Assembly (NCBI GenBank): GCA_048267965.1
Contig: JBLWWK010000003.1
Coordinates: forward strand, 1 to 64,000
From: GCA-2705995 sp048267965
Lineage (GTDB): Bacteria > Bacteroidota > Bacteroidia > Flavobacteriales_G > Salibacteraceae
DNA: 64,000 nt
Direction: 5' to 3'
Under the pieces are notes generated by a model. It was not told the DNA's origin and made no database searches. It saw only the letters and a list, made by a program, of their open reading frames with translations. This document shows, in pieces, positions 1 through 8,790 of the stretch. Positions within the stretch are counted from its first letter, which is position 1; the number at the start of each line of letters is the position of its first letter. The translations under genes and the position numbers were made by a program.

Positions 1-190
1 GTAGAAATACCAGAGAGCGCAGCGTAACCGAACACGCTGTTTGAGCTCAGGCATCGGCTTTTTGTGAAAAAAGACGCAAATGCCGTTCGCGAGTTCGGGT
101 GAGGTAGTGGAGCGAACGCCAGTAGTTCAACAAAATCTCATACGCAGCCTTGAATTTTTGTTTCTTTTGGGTCAAGCCAAAAGAAATTAA
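1..190. repeat. candidate dispersed intergenic repeat
   Basis: No start-to-stop gene is visible here. Translated on the minus strand the segment gives a stop-interrupted peptide ending in words such as SRCLSSNSVFGYAAL and, in another frame, PELKQRVRLR. I remember these words from many short hypothetical proteins in Bacteroidota, which suggests a dispersed non-coding repeat that is often called as a gene. The segment is G+C-richer than the AT-rich stretch after it. The identification rests on memory and no second copy lies in this window. Confidence 0.35.
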
Positions 191-452
191 GAAAAACCTC
201 TTTTTCAACCTTTTCTAAAGAATCTAACTCAGAATCTGTAAAAACTTGAATTCGTTGTCAAAACGAATACTCAAATCATAAGGCAGTGTAGGCATTCTGA
301 AATCTGAAGAAACAGTTAAGCAAGAGAAGTTCTCTGACTACCAAGTGAGAGAAATTGATTAGATAGCGTCTTTTGAGTCTATAGCAACAAATGGTATGAA
401 GCTAAATACGGTTTTCGGTAGAATGAGAATCGGTTCCTACCGATAAGAAATG
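191..452. other. AT-rich intergenic stretch
   Basis: No coding sequence, RNA gene or terminator hairpin was recognised here. The only notable element is a perfect copy of the 12-base motif CGGTTCCTACCG at 431-442, listed separately. Confidence 0.5.
431..442. repeat. GGTAGGAACC-family motif, perfect 12-mer, intergenic
   Basis: CGGTTCCTACCG, an inverted repeat CGGT/ACCG around TCCT. It lies 10 bp past the stop codon of the small membrane protein gene at 453-653, outside any recognised gene. Confidence 0.8.
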
Positions 453-653
453 TTACTTTTTTCTGCTTCTACGAATTAAGAAAGCAGCAATTAGAGTAAC
501 TGCAATAAAAAGTACCAAATACCATGGGTTGTCCCAAATGGCTTGGTCTGTTCGACCAGAATCTACGTCTACATCGGTGGGTATTTGCGCCACAAGTGAG
601 GTGAGGGATATGAGGATAAAGCTTAATAATGCCGAAATTCTTTTCATTTTCAT
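453..653 (-). CDS. small secreted/membrane protein, single C-terminal helix
   Basis: Unrecognised 66-residue protein. It starts MKMKRISALL, has a hydrophobic signal-like segment ending near LVAQ, a short acidic linker (IPTDVDVDSG) and one transmembrane helix (about residues 44-60: WYLVLFIAVTLIAAFLI) followed by a basic RRSRKK tail. Such short signal-plus-anchor proteins are common in Bacteroidota. A longer frame extends upstream to 761, but the signal peptide starting at 653 (or 647) makes the shorter start more likely. It lies 46 bp downstream of the methyltransferase-like gene on the same strand and may be cotranscribed with it. No function is proposed. Confidence 0.6.
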   Translation of the reverse strand: MKMKRISALLSFILISLTSLVAQIPTDVDVDSGRTDQAIWDNPWYLVLFIAVTLIAAFLIRRSRKK

Positions 654-699
654 AGTGTTTAATGTAAAGAAAACGAGCGATATAGCCAAATGTTTGCAG

Positions 700-1137
700 C
701 TAGTAAATAAACGGAATAAGCCGATGTCGTTGAGCGACAAATTCAAGAAAAAAATCCCCAAATTTCTGGTGTAGTTGCTGCTCTTCGTAGCGTAATTTAA
801 AAATTAAAGTGACCAAAAGTGCTATCCAAACAATACACCTAAACCAAGTAAACGAGTCGAGTACTAATGCCAATGTGGTGAGTAAAACCGCAGTGTACAT
901 GGGGTGAATTAGCCATTGGTAAGGGCCAGATGTGATTAAGGAAGCGTTCTTGCCTACTTCTGGTACAACGCGCAATTGAGATTTTCGCATGGCAAAAATA
1001 GCCCAAATGCCGAGTGCGATTCCGACCGTTTCTAACAGTAATAAAAAAGGGTGCTTCGCCAGCCAAGACCCAGTAAAAGCTATGGCAGCGATACCAGCAA
1101 ATTGTCCCAGCACGAAAAGCACCCCTTTCATTTTCAT
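700..1137 (-). CDS. isoprenylcysteine carboxyl methyltransferase-like membrane protein
   Basis: A 145-residue integral membrane protein with about four hydrophobic segments. The C-terminal half carries the ICMT/phospholipid methyltransferase-like pattern: LITSGPYQWLIHPMYTAVLL (about residues 67-86), where GPY and HP are the family landmarks, then LRYEEQQLHQKFG near residue 120, with the conserved RxEE pair. Known relatives methylate lipids or prenylated cysteines using S-adenosylmethionine; the substrate here cannot be told. It lies 13 bp after the C1 peptidase gene on the same strand, so the two may be cotranscribed. Start could be at 1137 or 1131. Confidence 0.7.
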   Translation of the reverse strand: MKMKGVLFVLGQFAGIAAIAFTGSWLAKHPFLLLLETVGIALGIWAIFAMRKSQLRVVPEVGKNASLITSGPYQWLIHPMYTAVLLTTLALVLDSFTWFRCIVWIALLVTLIFKLRYEEQQLHQKFGDFFLEFVAQRHRLIPFIY

Positions 1138-1150
1138 GGAAGAAAGATAA

Positions 1151-2353
1151 TTACTTAAGACCTAATTTTTTCTTGATGGCTTTCGGTAATGCATCTTTAT
1201 GAATCATAATATTCATGGTTTTGTAACGAACATACGCCTCAGAAGCGAAGAAATATCCGTCAATTCCGGTTTTATAACCCGTTCCCCAAGAGTTTTTTAC
1301 GATGTAATAAGGTGTTCCTTCTTGGTCTTTTACCATACCGGTAATGTGCATACCGTGGTCGTCTGTAGTTTCGTAGTTATCGAAAGCTTCTTGACGCATT
1401 TCTTGTGTAATGGTTTTTTCTTCGCCAGGAGTCATAAATTGGTTACCGACTTTCTCTGCACCAGCATCGCTAAAGTTAGCATTGTCGCTTCCTTTTTGCT
1501 GAATAGCCTTTTCGTTTTCAGGCACAATGGCCAAACCATCTCTAAAAGAAAATCCTTTTTCGCTCACATCTGCCGCCCAAGCAATACCGTAATTATTGGT
1601 TAAGGCGTGATTCATTACCTCAATTAGCTCGTCTACCGGTAGGTTGTAAACTTCGCCACCCAACCAATTATCAGGCACTTCTAAAACAAATGTTTCGTAA
1701 AACGGATGGTGAGTAAAAGAAGAAAGCGTAATGTAATCGTCTGCATTTAAGCCTAATTCTTTGGCGTAAGACTGGGGAGTATAGGTTTTTCCTTTGTATT
1801 CAAACTTTTCAGGAACTTCACCTAAATAAGCATCTAAAGCGCCTTGAAAAGCCAAGTGCCAAGCAGAAGAAAGTTGACGATTTTTGTTTTTAATTACCGC
1901 ATCAACAATGCCTTTCATCATGGCATCTAGTTCACCGTGCATGTGTTTTTCGGTTCCGTAGTTAAGTCCAGAATAGGCAGATTCAGGAACCATACCGTGG
2001 TGTTTTAAAACGTATTGTGCATCGTGAAAAGCGCCACCGGGTCCGAAATTTAAGTTGCCGTGCATTCTAACGTATTTTTCGGCCTTATCGCTGTAAGTAT
2101 GGCGCACAACAAACATTTCTGATAAATCGTAATCTCCTTTTCCCATGCGGTCTAGCTCAGATTCGAAGAAAGATAAAGCAGAAAAACTCCAGCAAGTTCC
2201 AGAGCGATATTGGTTTTTTACTTCAGTAGCTTCAATGTCGTTTTGCACTGTAAATAGGTAGTTTCCGCCTTCTTTGTTTCTGAGTGTATCTTGGGCAGAA
2301 AGGGTGTGGGTTCCTACCGCTAATAACGCGGCAGCCATTAATAACTTTTTCAT
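1151..2353 (-). CDS. secreted C1-family cysteine peptidase (aminopeptidase C/bleomycin hydrolase type)
   Basis: A 400-residue papain-fold peptidase with a signal peptide (MKKLLMAAALLAVGTHTLSA). The catalytic cysteine is Cys54 in SGTCWSFS, the histidine His336 in DDHGMHITG and the asparagine Asn354 in VKNSWG, so the triad is intact. Length, the DHGMHITG motif and the C-terminal lysine-rich end fit the PepC/bleomycin hydrolase branch rather than ordinary papain. The signal peptide implies a periplasmic or secreted enzyme, unlike cytosolic PepC of Gram-positive bacteria. The start is well fixed by the signal sequence. It is divergent from the gene at 2407, with 53 bp between the starts. Confidence 0.85.
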   Translation of the reverse strand: MKKLLMAAALLAVGTHTLSAQDTLRNKEGGNYLFTVQNDIEATEVKNQYRSGTCWSFSALSFFESELDRMGKGDYDLSEMFVVRHTYSDKAEKYVRMHGNLNFGPGGAFHDAQYVLKHHGMVPESAYSGLNYGTEKHMHGELDAMMKGIVDAVIKNKNRQLSSAWHLAFQGALDAYLGEVPEKFEYKGKTYTPQSYAKELGLNADDYITLSSFTHHPFYETFVLEVPDNWLGGEVYNLPVDELIEVMNHALTNNYGIAWAADVSEKGFSFRDGLAIVPENEKAIQQKGSDNANFSDAGAEKVGNQFMTPGEEKTITQEMRQEAFDNYETTDDHGMHITGMVKDQEGTPYYIVKNSWGTGYKTGIDGYFFASEAYVRYKTMNIMIHKDALPKAIKKKLGLK

Positions 2354-2406
2354 TAATTGTACTGATTTTGTTTAAGATTGTCGAAAATAATGAAACTCTG
2401 TTGCAT

Positions 2407-2865
2407 ATGCGTCTTTTTGTAGGAACCGCTCGACTGTTTTTTCTATGTTTTTGCGCCTCAATTTGGGGGTTTACCTGCTTTTCTCAAGAAACCATTTCGT
2501 GGGAGCGTTTGCAAGATGTTCAGTTCGAGAGCGATTACAACGAAGAAACGCTTGAGATGCTATGGTTTGCAAAATTTGGCCAAAGTGTAAAAGAGCTAGA
2601 CGGAAAAACGATTACCATAACCGGCTATGTTATTCCGTTTAGAAAAGACCAAAATTTGTATGCGCTAAGTGCTTATCCGTTTGCGGCTTGCTTTTTTTGT
2701 GGCAATGCTGGACCAGAATCGGTGATAGAAATCAAATTAATTGATTCTGATGTTACTTTTTCGATGGATCAGGTGGCTACCATTACCGGTATTTTGCGGC
2801 TTAATGCCAACGATCCGTACCAGCTCAATTATTGGTTAGAGTCGGCTCGAGTGGTAGAAGAATAG
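2407..2865 (+). CDS. secreted protein resembling DUF3299
   Basis: A 152-residue protein with a signal peptide (MRLFVGTARLFFLCFCASIWGF, cleavage near CFSQ). The body begins ISWERLQDVQF and contains the pattern DGKTITITGYVIPF followed by a cysteine cluster CFFCGNAGPESV around residues 90-100, as in DUF3299-type domains. The function of that family is not established; paired cysteines suggest metal binding or a disulfide. The frame opens further upstream, at 2284 inside the divergent peptidase gene, but the signal peptide fixes the start at 2407. The codons VGT near the start carry a GTAGGAACC word. Confidence 0.65.
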   Translation: MRLFVGTARLFFLCFCASIWGFTCFSQETISWERLQDVQFESDYNEETLEMLWFAKFGQSVKELDGKTITITGYVIPFRKDQNLYALSAYPFAACFFCGNAGPESVIEIKLIDSDVTFSMDQVATITGILRLNANDPYQLNYWLESARVVEE

Positions 2866-2990
2866 GCCATTTTTTAGATAGAAAAACGCTAAAGTCATAC
2901 AAAAGTCAAGTTTTGATAGAGTAAGGAGGCTCAACACCAGCGGTTAACGATTTTTGGTTTACTTCGTAAGGCCTAATTTTTTCGAACTAC

Positions 2991-3488
2991 ATGAAACTTC
3001 TCTTTATTGCCGTTTTTCTTTTACTGTTTCAAGGTGCGTATAGCAAAGAGAAACATCCGTTTTACGTTTCGATTGTAGAAATCAATGTAAATACCGAAGA
3101 GAAGCTTTTAGAATGCGCGGTTAAAATCTTTACAGACGATTTAGAAAAGGCCGTTCGCCAGCAATTTCAACATCCTATTTTAAACATTGGCGCTCAAAAA
3201 GAGTTAGATACCGCAGAGGTACTGATAGAGCAATACCTAAAACAGAAAATGACTTTTACCCTTAACCAATCGGTTGCAGAGTTGAATTGGTTAGGCAAAG
3301 AAGGAAATTTAGAACATCAATGGATGTACTTTGAGTTGCCTTACACTTCTTTAGAGTCTTTTACACTCAAAAGTTCTCAATTGATGGAAATCTTCTCTGA
3401 CCAAACCAATTTGGTGCATTTCCGAATCAACGGAGAAGAAAGTACCTACATTTTTAAAAACGAACAATCTCAAAAAATCTACCCATGA
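2991..3488 (+). CDS. DUF6702 family secreted protein
   Basis: A 165-residue protein with a signal peptide (MKLLFIAVFLLLFQGAYS). The start of the mature part, KEKHPFYVSIVEINVNTEEK, then CAVKIFTDDLEKAVR, matches my memory of DUF6702 (HP-x-HVS-x-E-I and KIFTDD signatures). The role is unknown. Its stop overlaps the start of the HupE-like gene by 4 bp (ATGA), and in Bacteroidota this family usually sits beside HupE/UreJ and M1 peptidase genes, as here. The three genes from 2991 to 6412 look like one operon. Confidence 0.75.
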   Translation: MKLLFIAVFLLLFQGAYSKEKHPFYVSIVEINVNTEEKLLECAVKIFTDDLEKAVRQQFQHPILNIGAQKELDTAEVLIEQYLKQKMTFTLNQSVAELNWLGKEGNLEHQWMYFELPYTSLESFTLKSSQLMEIFSDQTNLVHFRINGEESTYIFKNEQSQKIYP

Positions 3489-4069
3489 GTCCGTTTACAG
3501 CCTATCTACAACTAGGAATTGACCATATTCTCGATTTACAAGGTTTCGACCACATGTTGTTTGTAATTGCTTTAATGGCCACCTATAAACCATCAGCTTG
3601 GAAACAGATTCTTGTTTTGGTAACGGCCTTTACGGTGGGGCATTCGGTTACTTTAGGCATTTCGGCTCTTAACGGACCTTTGCTGCCCGCAGAAATGGTT
3701 GAATTAATGATTCCCATCACCATCTTAATTACTGCCATTCAGGGGTTAGCGGTTCCTACCCAACAACATTCTGCCGGGAAAGTACGGTATGCCATCGCTT
3801 TGTTTTTCGGGTTAATTCACGGTATGGGTTTTTCTAACTTTTTTCGGTCGCTTTTAGGACAAGAAACGGAAGTTTTGATGCCGCTTTTGGCTTTTAACCT
3901 CGGGGTAGAACTAGGGCAAATTGTAATTGTAATGGTGGTGCTCTTATTTTTGTGGTTAGCCATCTCTCTTTTTCGCAGAAAGCAACGCGATGTTAGCCTT
4001 GTAATGAGCGGAGCAGCCGCTGGTATTGCCACTACTTTATGTATTGAACAATTGGTGAATAACTTTTAA
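3485..4069 (+). CDS. HupE/UreJ family membrane protein
   Basis: A 194-residue polytopic membrane protein with about six hydrophobic segments. The signature GIDHILDLQGFDHMLFVIAL near residues 11-31 and HSVTLGISAL near 53 are typical of HupE/UreJ, whose histidines and aspartates are thought to bind a metal such as nickel or cobalt in transport. No urease or hydrogenase gene is present in the window, so the cargo is not indicated. It is translationally coupled to the upstream DUF6702 gene (4-bp overlap) and followed after 3 bp by the M1 peptidase gene. Confidence 0.8.
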   Translation: MSPFTAYLQLGIDHILDLQGFDHMLFVIALMATYKPSAWKQILVLVTAFTVGHSVTLGISALNGPLLPAEMVELMIPITILITAIQGLAVPTQQHSAGKVRYAIALFFGLIHGMGFSNFFRSLLGQETEVLMPLLAFNLGVELGQIVIVMVVLLFLWLAISLFRRKQRDVSLVMSGAAAGIATTLCIEQLVNNF

Positions 4070-4072
4070 TCT

Positions 4073-6412
4073 ATGAAAAAACGAGTAGCACTTTTAGGGT
4101 GGCTAATATTGGTAACGGTAGGAGCACAATCTCAACAAAATTATAACCACTCTAAGTTTAAGCAACTGCACGAAGAATTGCCCACACCTAACATATACCG
4201 AACGGCTTCTGGTGCGCCTGGTCACGGTTATTATCAGCAGCAAGTAGATTATACGATGGATTTGCGCTTAGACGATTCAACTCAGCGTCTTTACGGTGAA
4301 GAAACCGTTACCTATACCAATAATTCGCCCGATGAGCTCACGTATATTTGGGTGCAGCTCGATCAAAATATGCGGGCCAAAAACTCGGCTACTCAACAAA
4401 TAAAAACAGGGAAGATGCCAGAATCTCCCAACTTCAACGATTTAAAAAGTTTTAACTATTCTTTCGATGGTGGTTTTAAAATCGATTGGGTAAAAGCTAC
4501 CAATGGTGAAGATTTACCGCACGTGATTAACCATACCATGATGCGGGTAGACTTGCCTAAAACCCTAAAAACAGGAGATCGTTATTCTTTCAAAATAAAA
4601 TGGTGGTACAACATCAATAACCGCATGGAAATTGGCGGAAGATCAGGTTACGAGTATTTCGAAAAAGAAGATAATTACCTCTATACCATTGCTCAGTTTT
4701 TTCCGCGTGTGGCCGTTTATAACGATGTTGAAGGCTGGCAAAACAAACAGTTTTTAGGTCGTGGAGAATTTGCGCTTCCCTTTGGAGATTACCGAGTAAG
4801 TATTACCGTTCCGAAAGATCACATTGTGGGGTCTACCGGTGAGCTGCAAAACGCCTCAAAAGTGCTTACTGCAGAGCAGAGAAATCGGTTTAAAAAGGCA
4901 GCTACCGCAGACGAACCGGTAATGATTGTTACTCAAGAAGAGGCAGAGAAAAACGAGAAAGAAAAGGCGGTAGGAACCCAAACATGGGTTTTTCATGCAG
5001 ATAACGTAAGGGATTTTGCTTTTGCTTCTTCGAGAAAATTTATTTGGGATGCAATGGCCGTAAAGGTGGGTGGCAAAGACGTAATGTGCATGAGCTATTA
5101 TCCGAAAGAAGGGAACCCCTTGTGGGAGCGCTATTCAACGCGTGTAGTGGCTCATACCGTTAAATCGTACTCAAAATATACCATTGATTATCCGTATCCG
5201 GTAGCCATTTCGGTGCATGCAAAATGGATTGGAATGGAATACCCCATGATTTGTTTTAACGGAGGTAGACCAGAACCAGATGGTACGTATTCAGAAGGAA
5301 CCAAGCATGGCATGATCTCAGTAATTATTCATGAAGTGGGGCACAATTTCTTCCCAATGATTATCAATTCTGATGAGCGCCAGTGGACGTGGATGGACGA
5401 AGGATTAAACACATTCGTTCAATATTTAACCGAGCAAGAGTGGGATAGAAACTACCCTTCAAGAAGAGGGCCAGCGCATAAAATTGTTCCTTATATGAAA
5501 GGCGATAAAAGCAATATTTCACCCATTATGACCAATTCAGAATCGGTTCGTCAGTTTGGGAATAACGCTTACGGAAAACCAGCAACAGCGCTCAATATTC
5601 TGAGAGAATCGGTGATGGGCAGAGAATTGTTCGATTTTGCGTTTAAAACCTACGCTCAGCGATGGGCGTTTAAGCATCCTACACCAGCAGATTTATTTAG
5701 AACGATGGAAGATGCTTCTGCGGTAGATTTAGATTGGTTTTGGAGAGGTTGGTTTTTCACCAACGATCACTGCGATATTGCACTGAGCGAAGTAAAATGG
5801 TTTGTACCTAAAACTGGAAATCCTGTGGTAGATTTTGTTCAGGATAGAGTAGAAAATGATGCGGAAAATCCTGGAGTAAGTCATTTGCGTAACGATTCGC
5901 TGATTGATCAAACCATTGTAGAGCAAGTACCCATTACCAATGATTTTTACAATCAATTTGATCCTTTTGAGCCCAACGCACTTGATTTAAAAGAATACGA
6001 AAAATACAAAGCATCGTTGAGCCAAGAAGAGCAAGCTATGCTCGATGAACAGCGCAATTATTACGAGCTAACGTTCGAGTTGGTAGGCGGTTTGGTAATG
6101 CCAGTAATTTTAGAATTTGAATTTCTAGACGGAACCAAAGAATACAAAAATCTGCCAGCAGAGATTTGGAGAAGTGGAGATCAGGTAATCCACAAGGTAT
6201 TTAGTTTCGATAAAGAAGTAGTGCGCGTAGTTTTAGATCCGTTGTTAGAAACAGCAGATGTAGACAGAAACAACAACTACTGGCCACCGCGATTAGAGCC
6301 TACTCGTTTTACGGTGTTTAAAAAAGCCAAAACGGGTAAATACAGCAAAGCGGGTGAGAACCCAATGCAGCGAGATCAACGTGCTAAAGAATTAGAAAAC
6401 AACGAAGAGTAA
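4073..6412 (+). CDS. M1-family zinc metallopeptidase, secreted
   Basis: A 779-residue protein with a signal peptide (MKKRVALLGWLILVTVGAQS). An N-terminal M1-type beta domain (about residues 50-260) is followed by the thermolysin-like catalytic domain with HEVGHN at residues 420-425 (zinc ligands His420 and His424, base Glu421) and the third ligand Glu443 in WMDEGLNTF. The canonical GAMEN exopeptidase motif is not obvious; around residues 385-397 the sequence reads WIGMEYPMICFN, where GMEYP is the usual substitute in this Bacteroidota subgroup. A C-terminal beta-rich extension runs from about residue 580. It probably degrades peptides in the periplasm or outside the cell. A terminator follows. 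Confidence 0.88.
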   Translation: MKKRVALLGWLILVTVGAQSQQNYNHSKFKQLHEELPTPNIYRTASGAPGHGYYQQQVDYTMDLRLDDSTQRLYGEETVTYTNNSPDELTYIWVQLDQNMRAKNSATQQIKTGKMPESPNFNDLKSFNYSFDGGFKIDWVKATNGEDLPHVINHTMMRVDLPKTLKTGDRYSFKIKWWYNINNRMEIGGRSGYEYFEKEDNYLYTIAQFFPRVAVYNDVEGWQNKQFLGRGEFALPFGDYRVSITVPKDHIVGSTGELQNASKVLTAEQRNRFKKAATADEPVMIVTQEEAEKNEKEKAVGTQTWVFHADNVRDFAFASSRKFIWDAMAVKVGGKDVMCMSYYPKEGNPLWERYSTRVVAHTVKSYSKYTIDYPYPVAISVHAKWIGMEYPMICFNGGRPEPDGTYSEGTKHGMISVIIHEVGHNFFPMIINSDERQWTWMDEGLNTFVQYLTEQEWDRNYPSRRGPAHKIVPYMKGDKSNISPIMTNSESVRQFGNNAYGKPATALNILRESVMGRELFDFAFKTYAQRWAFKHPTPADLFRTMEDASAVDLDWFWRGWFFTNDHCDIALSEVKWFVPKTGNPVVDFVQDRVENDAENPGVSHLRNDSLIDQTIVEQVPITNDFYNQFDPFEPNALDLKEYEKYKASLSQEEQAMLDEQRNYYELTFELVGGLVMPVILEFEFLDGTKEYKNLPAEIWRSGDQVIHKVFSFDKEVVRVVLDPLLETADVDRNNNYWPPRLEPTRFTVFKKAKTGKYSKAGENPMQRDQRAKELENNEE

Positions 6413-6436
6413 TAGAGAGAGAATTGTACCAAAAAG

Positions 6437-6468
6437 AAAGCCGCTAGCAGAAGCTAGCGGCTTTTTTT
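6437..6468 (+). terminator. rho-independent terminator after the M1 peptidase gene
   Basis: A perfect 12-bp stem AAAGCCGCTAGC / GCTAGCGGCTTT with AGAA loop, running into seven T. It lies 24 bp after the stop at 6412 and closes the 2991-6412 operon. Confidence 0.9.
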
Positions 6469-6515
6469 AATGAACATGATAGGCTAGGAATTCTACCATA
6501 TACTCTCAAATATCG

Positions 6516-8786
6516 TTATTTTTTTGGTTGGATGTTGTAATAAATTCCAATTCCCCAAAATGCGTAAGCATCATTGATTGAGCCACTTGAGCGAACTCCC
6601 TTTGATCCACTAGGGTTAGATAGCCTTACGGCAATGTTTTCTTTTCCAGGGTTCGCTTCACGCAGAGCATCTGCATCTGGATAGGCACCACCGCCTACAT
6701 CATCTAGATAATCGGTAAAGGTGTACGTATAGGTGAAGCTAAAAGCAATCTTCCATTTGTGGTTAAAGTAGCGGTTAAAATGGAAACCCAATGGAACCCC
6801 CGCAGAAACGAGAGAGTATTCATCGCTTTTGCCGTTAATGGTTTGGCCTTCGGTACCCAAAGAGCGTAAATCGTACCACTTGCCATTGTATTGCCCTTGT
6901 GGTTGGTAATAGAAAACATCAATTCCGCCATGAAATCCAGGAATCCATTTTTTAATAGTACGCGGATTTCTAAAATCGTAATGCGCCACGGCTGATAAAC
7001 CCACTACAATAGTTCTAAAACTTAAATTTCGAGAGTAGCCAGTTCCGCGGTATTCACCAACACGACCTTCTTTGTTATCGGCTCCTTCAAGTAAAAAAGC
7101 GTTTAAACGGCCTTCGTATGTCCATTTGCTACCGGTTTTGTTGTACTGTATGCGCGGACTAAATATGGCTCTTTGCCCAGTGTGCAATGGGTCTAAAACC
7201 AACGGATAGTCTTCGAAAAGATCACCGAAATAAATGGGCATACCTGCATAGAAACCGATTTCCCAACGGCCGGGAGCTAAGTCTTTCGGTGCTTCTTTCT
7301 CTTTTTCTTCCTCAGCAGAATCGTCTTCATCTTGTGAATTGTCATTATCTGCTAGGGTAGGGAAAAGAGCATAATCAGATTGGCGGACGTATTCTTTTTT
7401 CAACGGAGCCCCTACAGAATAGGTAAGACTTTTTGTAAGCGCATACCGTTTTTTACCAAAAGCTATAGAAGGAACCGGTGTGCCATTCTCGTCTGTAATG
7501 CCATCGATGGTAAGAAATCCTTTTTTACTAGCTAAAGCGTTTGATAGAGAAATTGTTAGTTCAGTATTGTTATTGCTCCAAGTGGCTTCTGCGTCAATTT
7601 CGGTTTTCTCGAAAGAAGAACCCATGAAGCTAAACTGATTAATGGTGAGTTGATTGGTTAAAACTGGGCGATTAAACTTGAGCGTAACAGTGCTCAATTG
7701 ATCGAGAGAAATCCATTGCTCATCTTGAGAAATCACTCTGCCGTTTACTTTGATTTCGTAAACATGTCCGTTCACATTTTTGGGAGGAGCCACCATACCA
7801 GCTTCAAACTCGATGTAGGGCATTTTGAAGAATGCACCCGAATTTTCCATGGTAAGCGCTAGCTCTTCGTTTTTAGGGTTCCCAAGGTAGTTGCCCGTTA
7901 AATTTAATCGAGGTCCGGTTCCTACAACGTTGAGAGAAGTTCTTTTACTGGTTAAAGAGCTGTCGTTTCGCGGAGTGTAAAAGTTGTCGAAAATAGAGTT
8001 GTTGTTGATTAAATCGCTTACTTCCAAGCCAAACTCGTTGTAGCGAATAAATAGCGGATTGCGAAAAAGCGCGCTACCCATTTGGTTGTAAAAATGGTTT
8101 CGAGTAAATACGTTATTGCTCACATTTACGCGCATTTCTTGCGTAGCAATGTTCGATACAAACAGGTTACCCGAGTTGTTAGAGAATGTATTGTTCTGAA
8201 TATTTACCGGAACTAAACTCTTGCTTAAAAACGGGTCTACTCCTTGAAGCTCGATTACGGCTCTGCTGGTTTCGTTGTTTAAAAAGGTGTTGTTGGTTAT
8301 GGTAACTTCTGAACGTACCCAGTTAATTTGAAAAGTGATTGGGCTGGTTAAGTGCGAAAAGTCTGCGTTTTTAATCCAGATAGATTGTTGATGAACCGCT
8401 TCGGTAATCACAAATCCTTTTCCAGGATTTTCAGCTTTTTCACTGCTGATTTTAACACGGTTAGAAGCGGATCCTTCAATTCTTAACCCACCTTTTACAT
8501 CGATTCGGGTATTTCGTTTAAAGAGAATTTCGGTTCCTGCCGTTATTTGTAAACTACCTGTTTTACCTACCAAAACATTTTTATCGATGAGGTAAATGCC
8601 CGGCTCGGTGGTAAAAGTGCCATTGATAATGGTGGGCATTATGTGGTATTGGCTGGCTGTTGTAGTTTGTGTGCTATCTGCGGTTGCTTGCGCCAACGAT
8701 TTTTCGCTAAGGCAAGAAAGGGCAGTTAACAAAAGGAGGTGTGCTAGGCCAAAGGGACGGATGAGGTTGTAGACGTTCTTTTTCAT
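6516..8786 (-). CDS. beta-helix plus outer-membrane barrel protein, partner of GldLM-like genes
   Basis: A 756-residue exported protein with an N-terminal signal (hydrophobic LAHLLLLTALSCLS). Residues about 40-340 form a right-handed beta-helix of short repeats (NNTFLNN, NNTFSNN, NNVFTRN) with a KISSE turn, as in pectate-lyase-like folds. Residues about 340-460 look Ig-like, then an acidic linker (DNSQDEDDSAEEEKEKEA) leads to a C-terminal barrel (about 500-756) starting GRWEIGFYAGMPIYFGDL, similar to DUF6089/porin-like outer-membrane proteins of T9SS-bearing bacteria. The start at 8786 lies 4 bp after the GldM-like stop, so the genes are cotranscribed. I infer an outer-membrane partner of the motor; this combination is not one I know. 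Confidence 0.7.
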   Translation of the reverse strand: MKKNVYNLIRPFGLAHLLLLTALSCLSEKSLAQATADSTQTTTASQYHIMPTIINGTFTTEPGIYLIDKNVLVGKTGSLQITAGTEILFKRNTRIDVKGGLRIEGSASNRVKISSEKAENPGKGFVITEAVHQQSIWIKNADFSHLTSPITFQINWVRSEVTITNNTFLNNETSRAVIELQGVDPFLSKSLVPVNIQNNTFSNNSGNLFVSNIATQEMRVNVSNNVFTRNHFYNQMGSALFRNPLFIRYNEFGLEVSDLINNNSIFDNFYTPRNDSSLTSKRTSLNVVGTGPRLNLTGNYLGNPKNEELALTMENSGAFFKMPYIEFEAGMVAPPKNVNGHVYEIKVNGRVISQDEQWISLDQLSTVTLKFNRPVLTNQLTINQFSFMGSSFEKTEIDAEATWSNNNTELTISLSNALASKKGFLTIDGITDENGTPVPSIAFGKKRYALTKSLTYSVGAPLKKEYVRQSDYALFPTLADNDNSQDEDDSAEEEKEKEAPKDLAPGRWEIGFYAGMPIYFGDLFEDYPLVLDPLHTGQRAIFSPRIQYNKTGSKWTYEGRLNAFLLEGADNKEGRVGEYRGTGYSRNLSFRTIVVGLSAVAHYDFRNPRTIKKWIPGFHGGIDVFYYQPQGQYNGKWYDLRSLGTEGQTINGKSDEYSLVSAGVPLGFHFNRYFNHKWKIAFSFTYTYTFTDYLDDVGGGAYPDADALREANPGKENIAVRLSNPSGSKGVRSSGSINDAYAFWGIGIYYNIQPKK

Positions 8787-8790
8787 TTGG

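Noticed and set aside
529..774. Plus-strand frame opposite the small membrane protein
   Set aside because: Antisense to 453-653 and the end of 700-1137, which both have convincing signal or membrane features.
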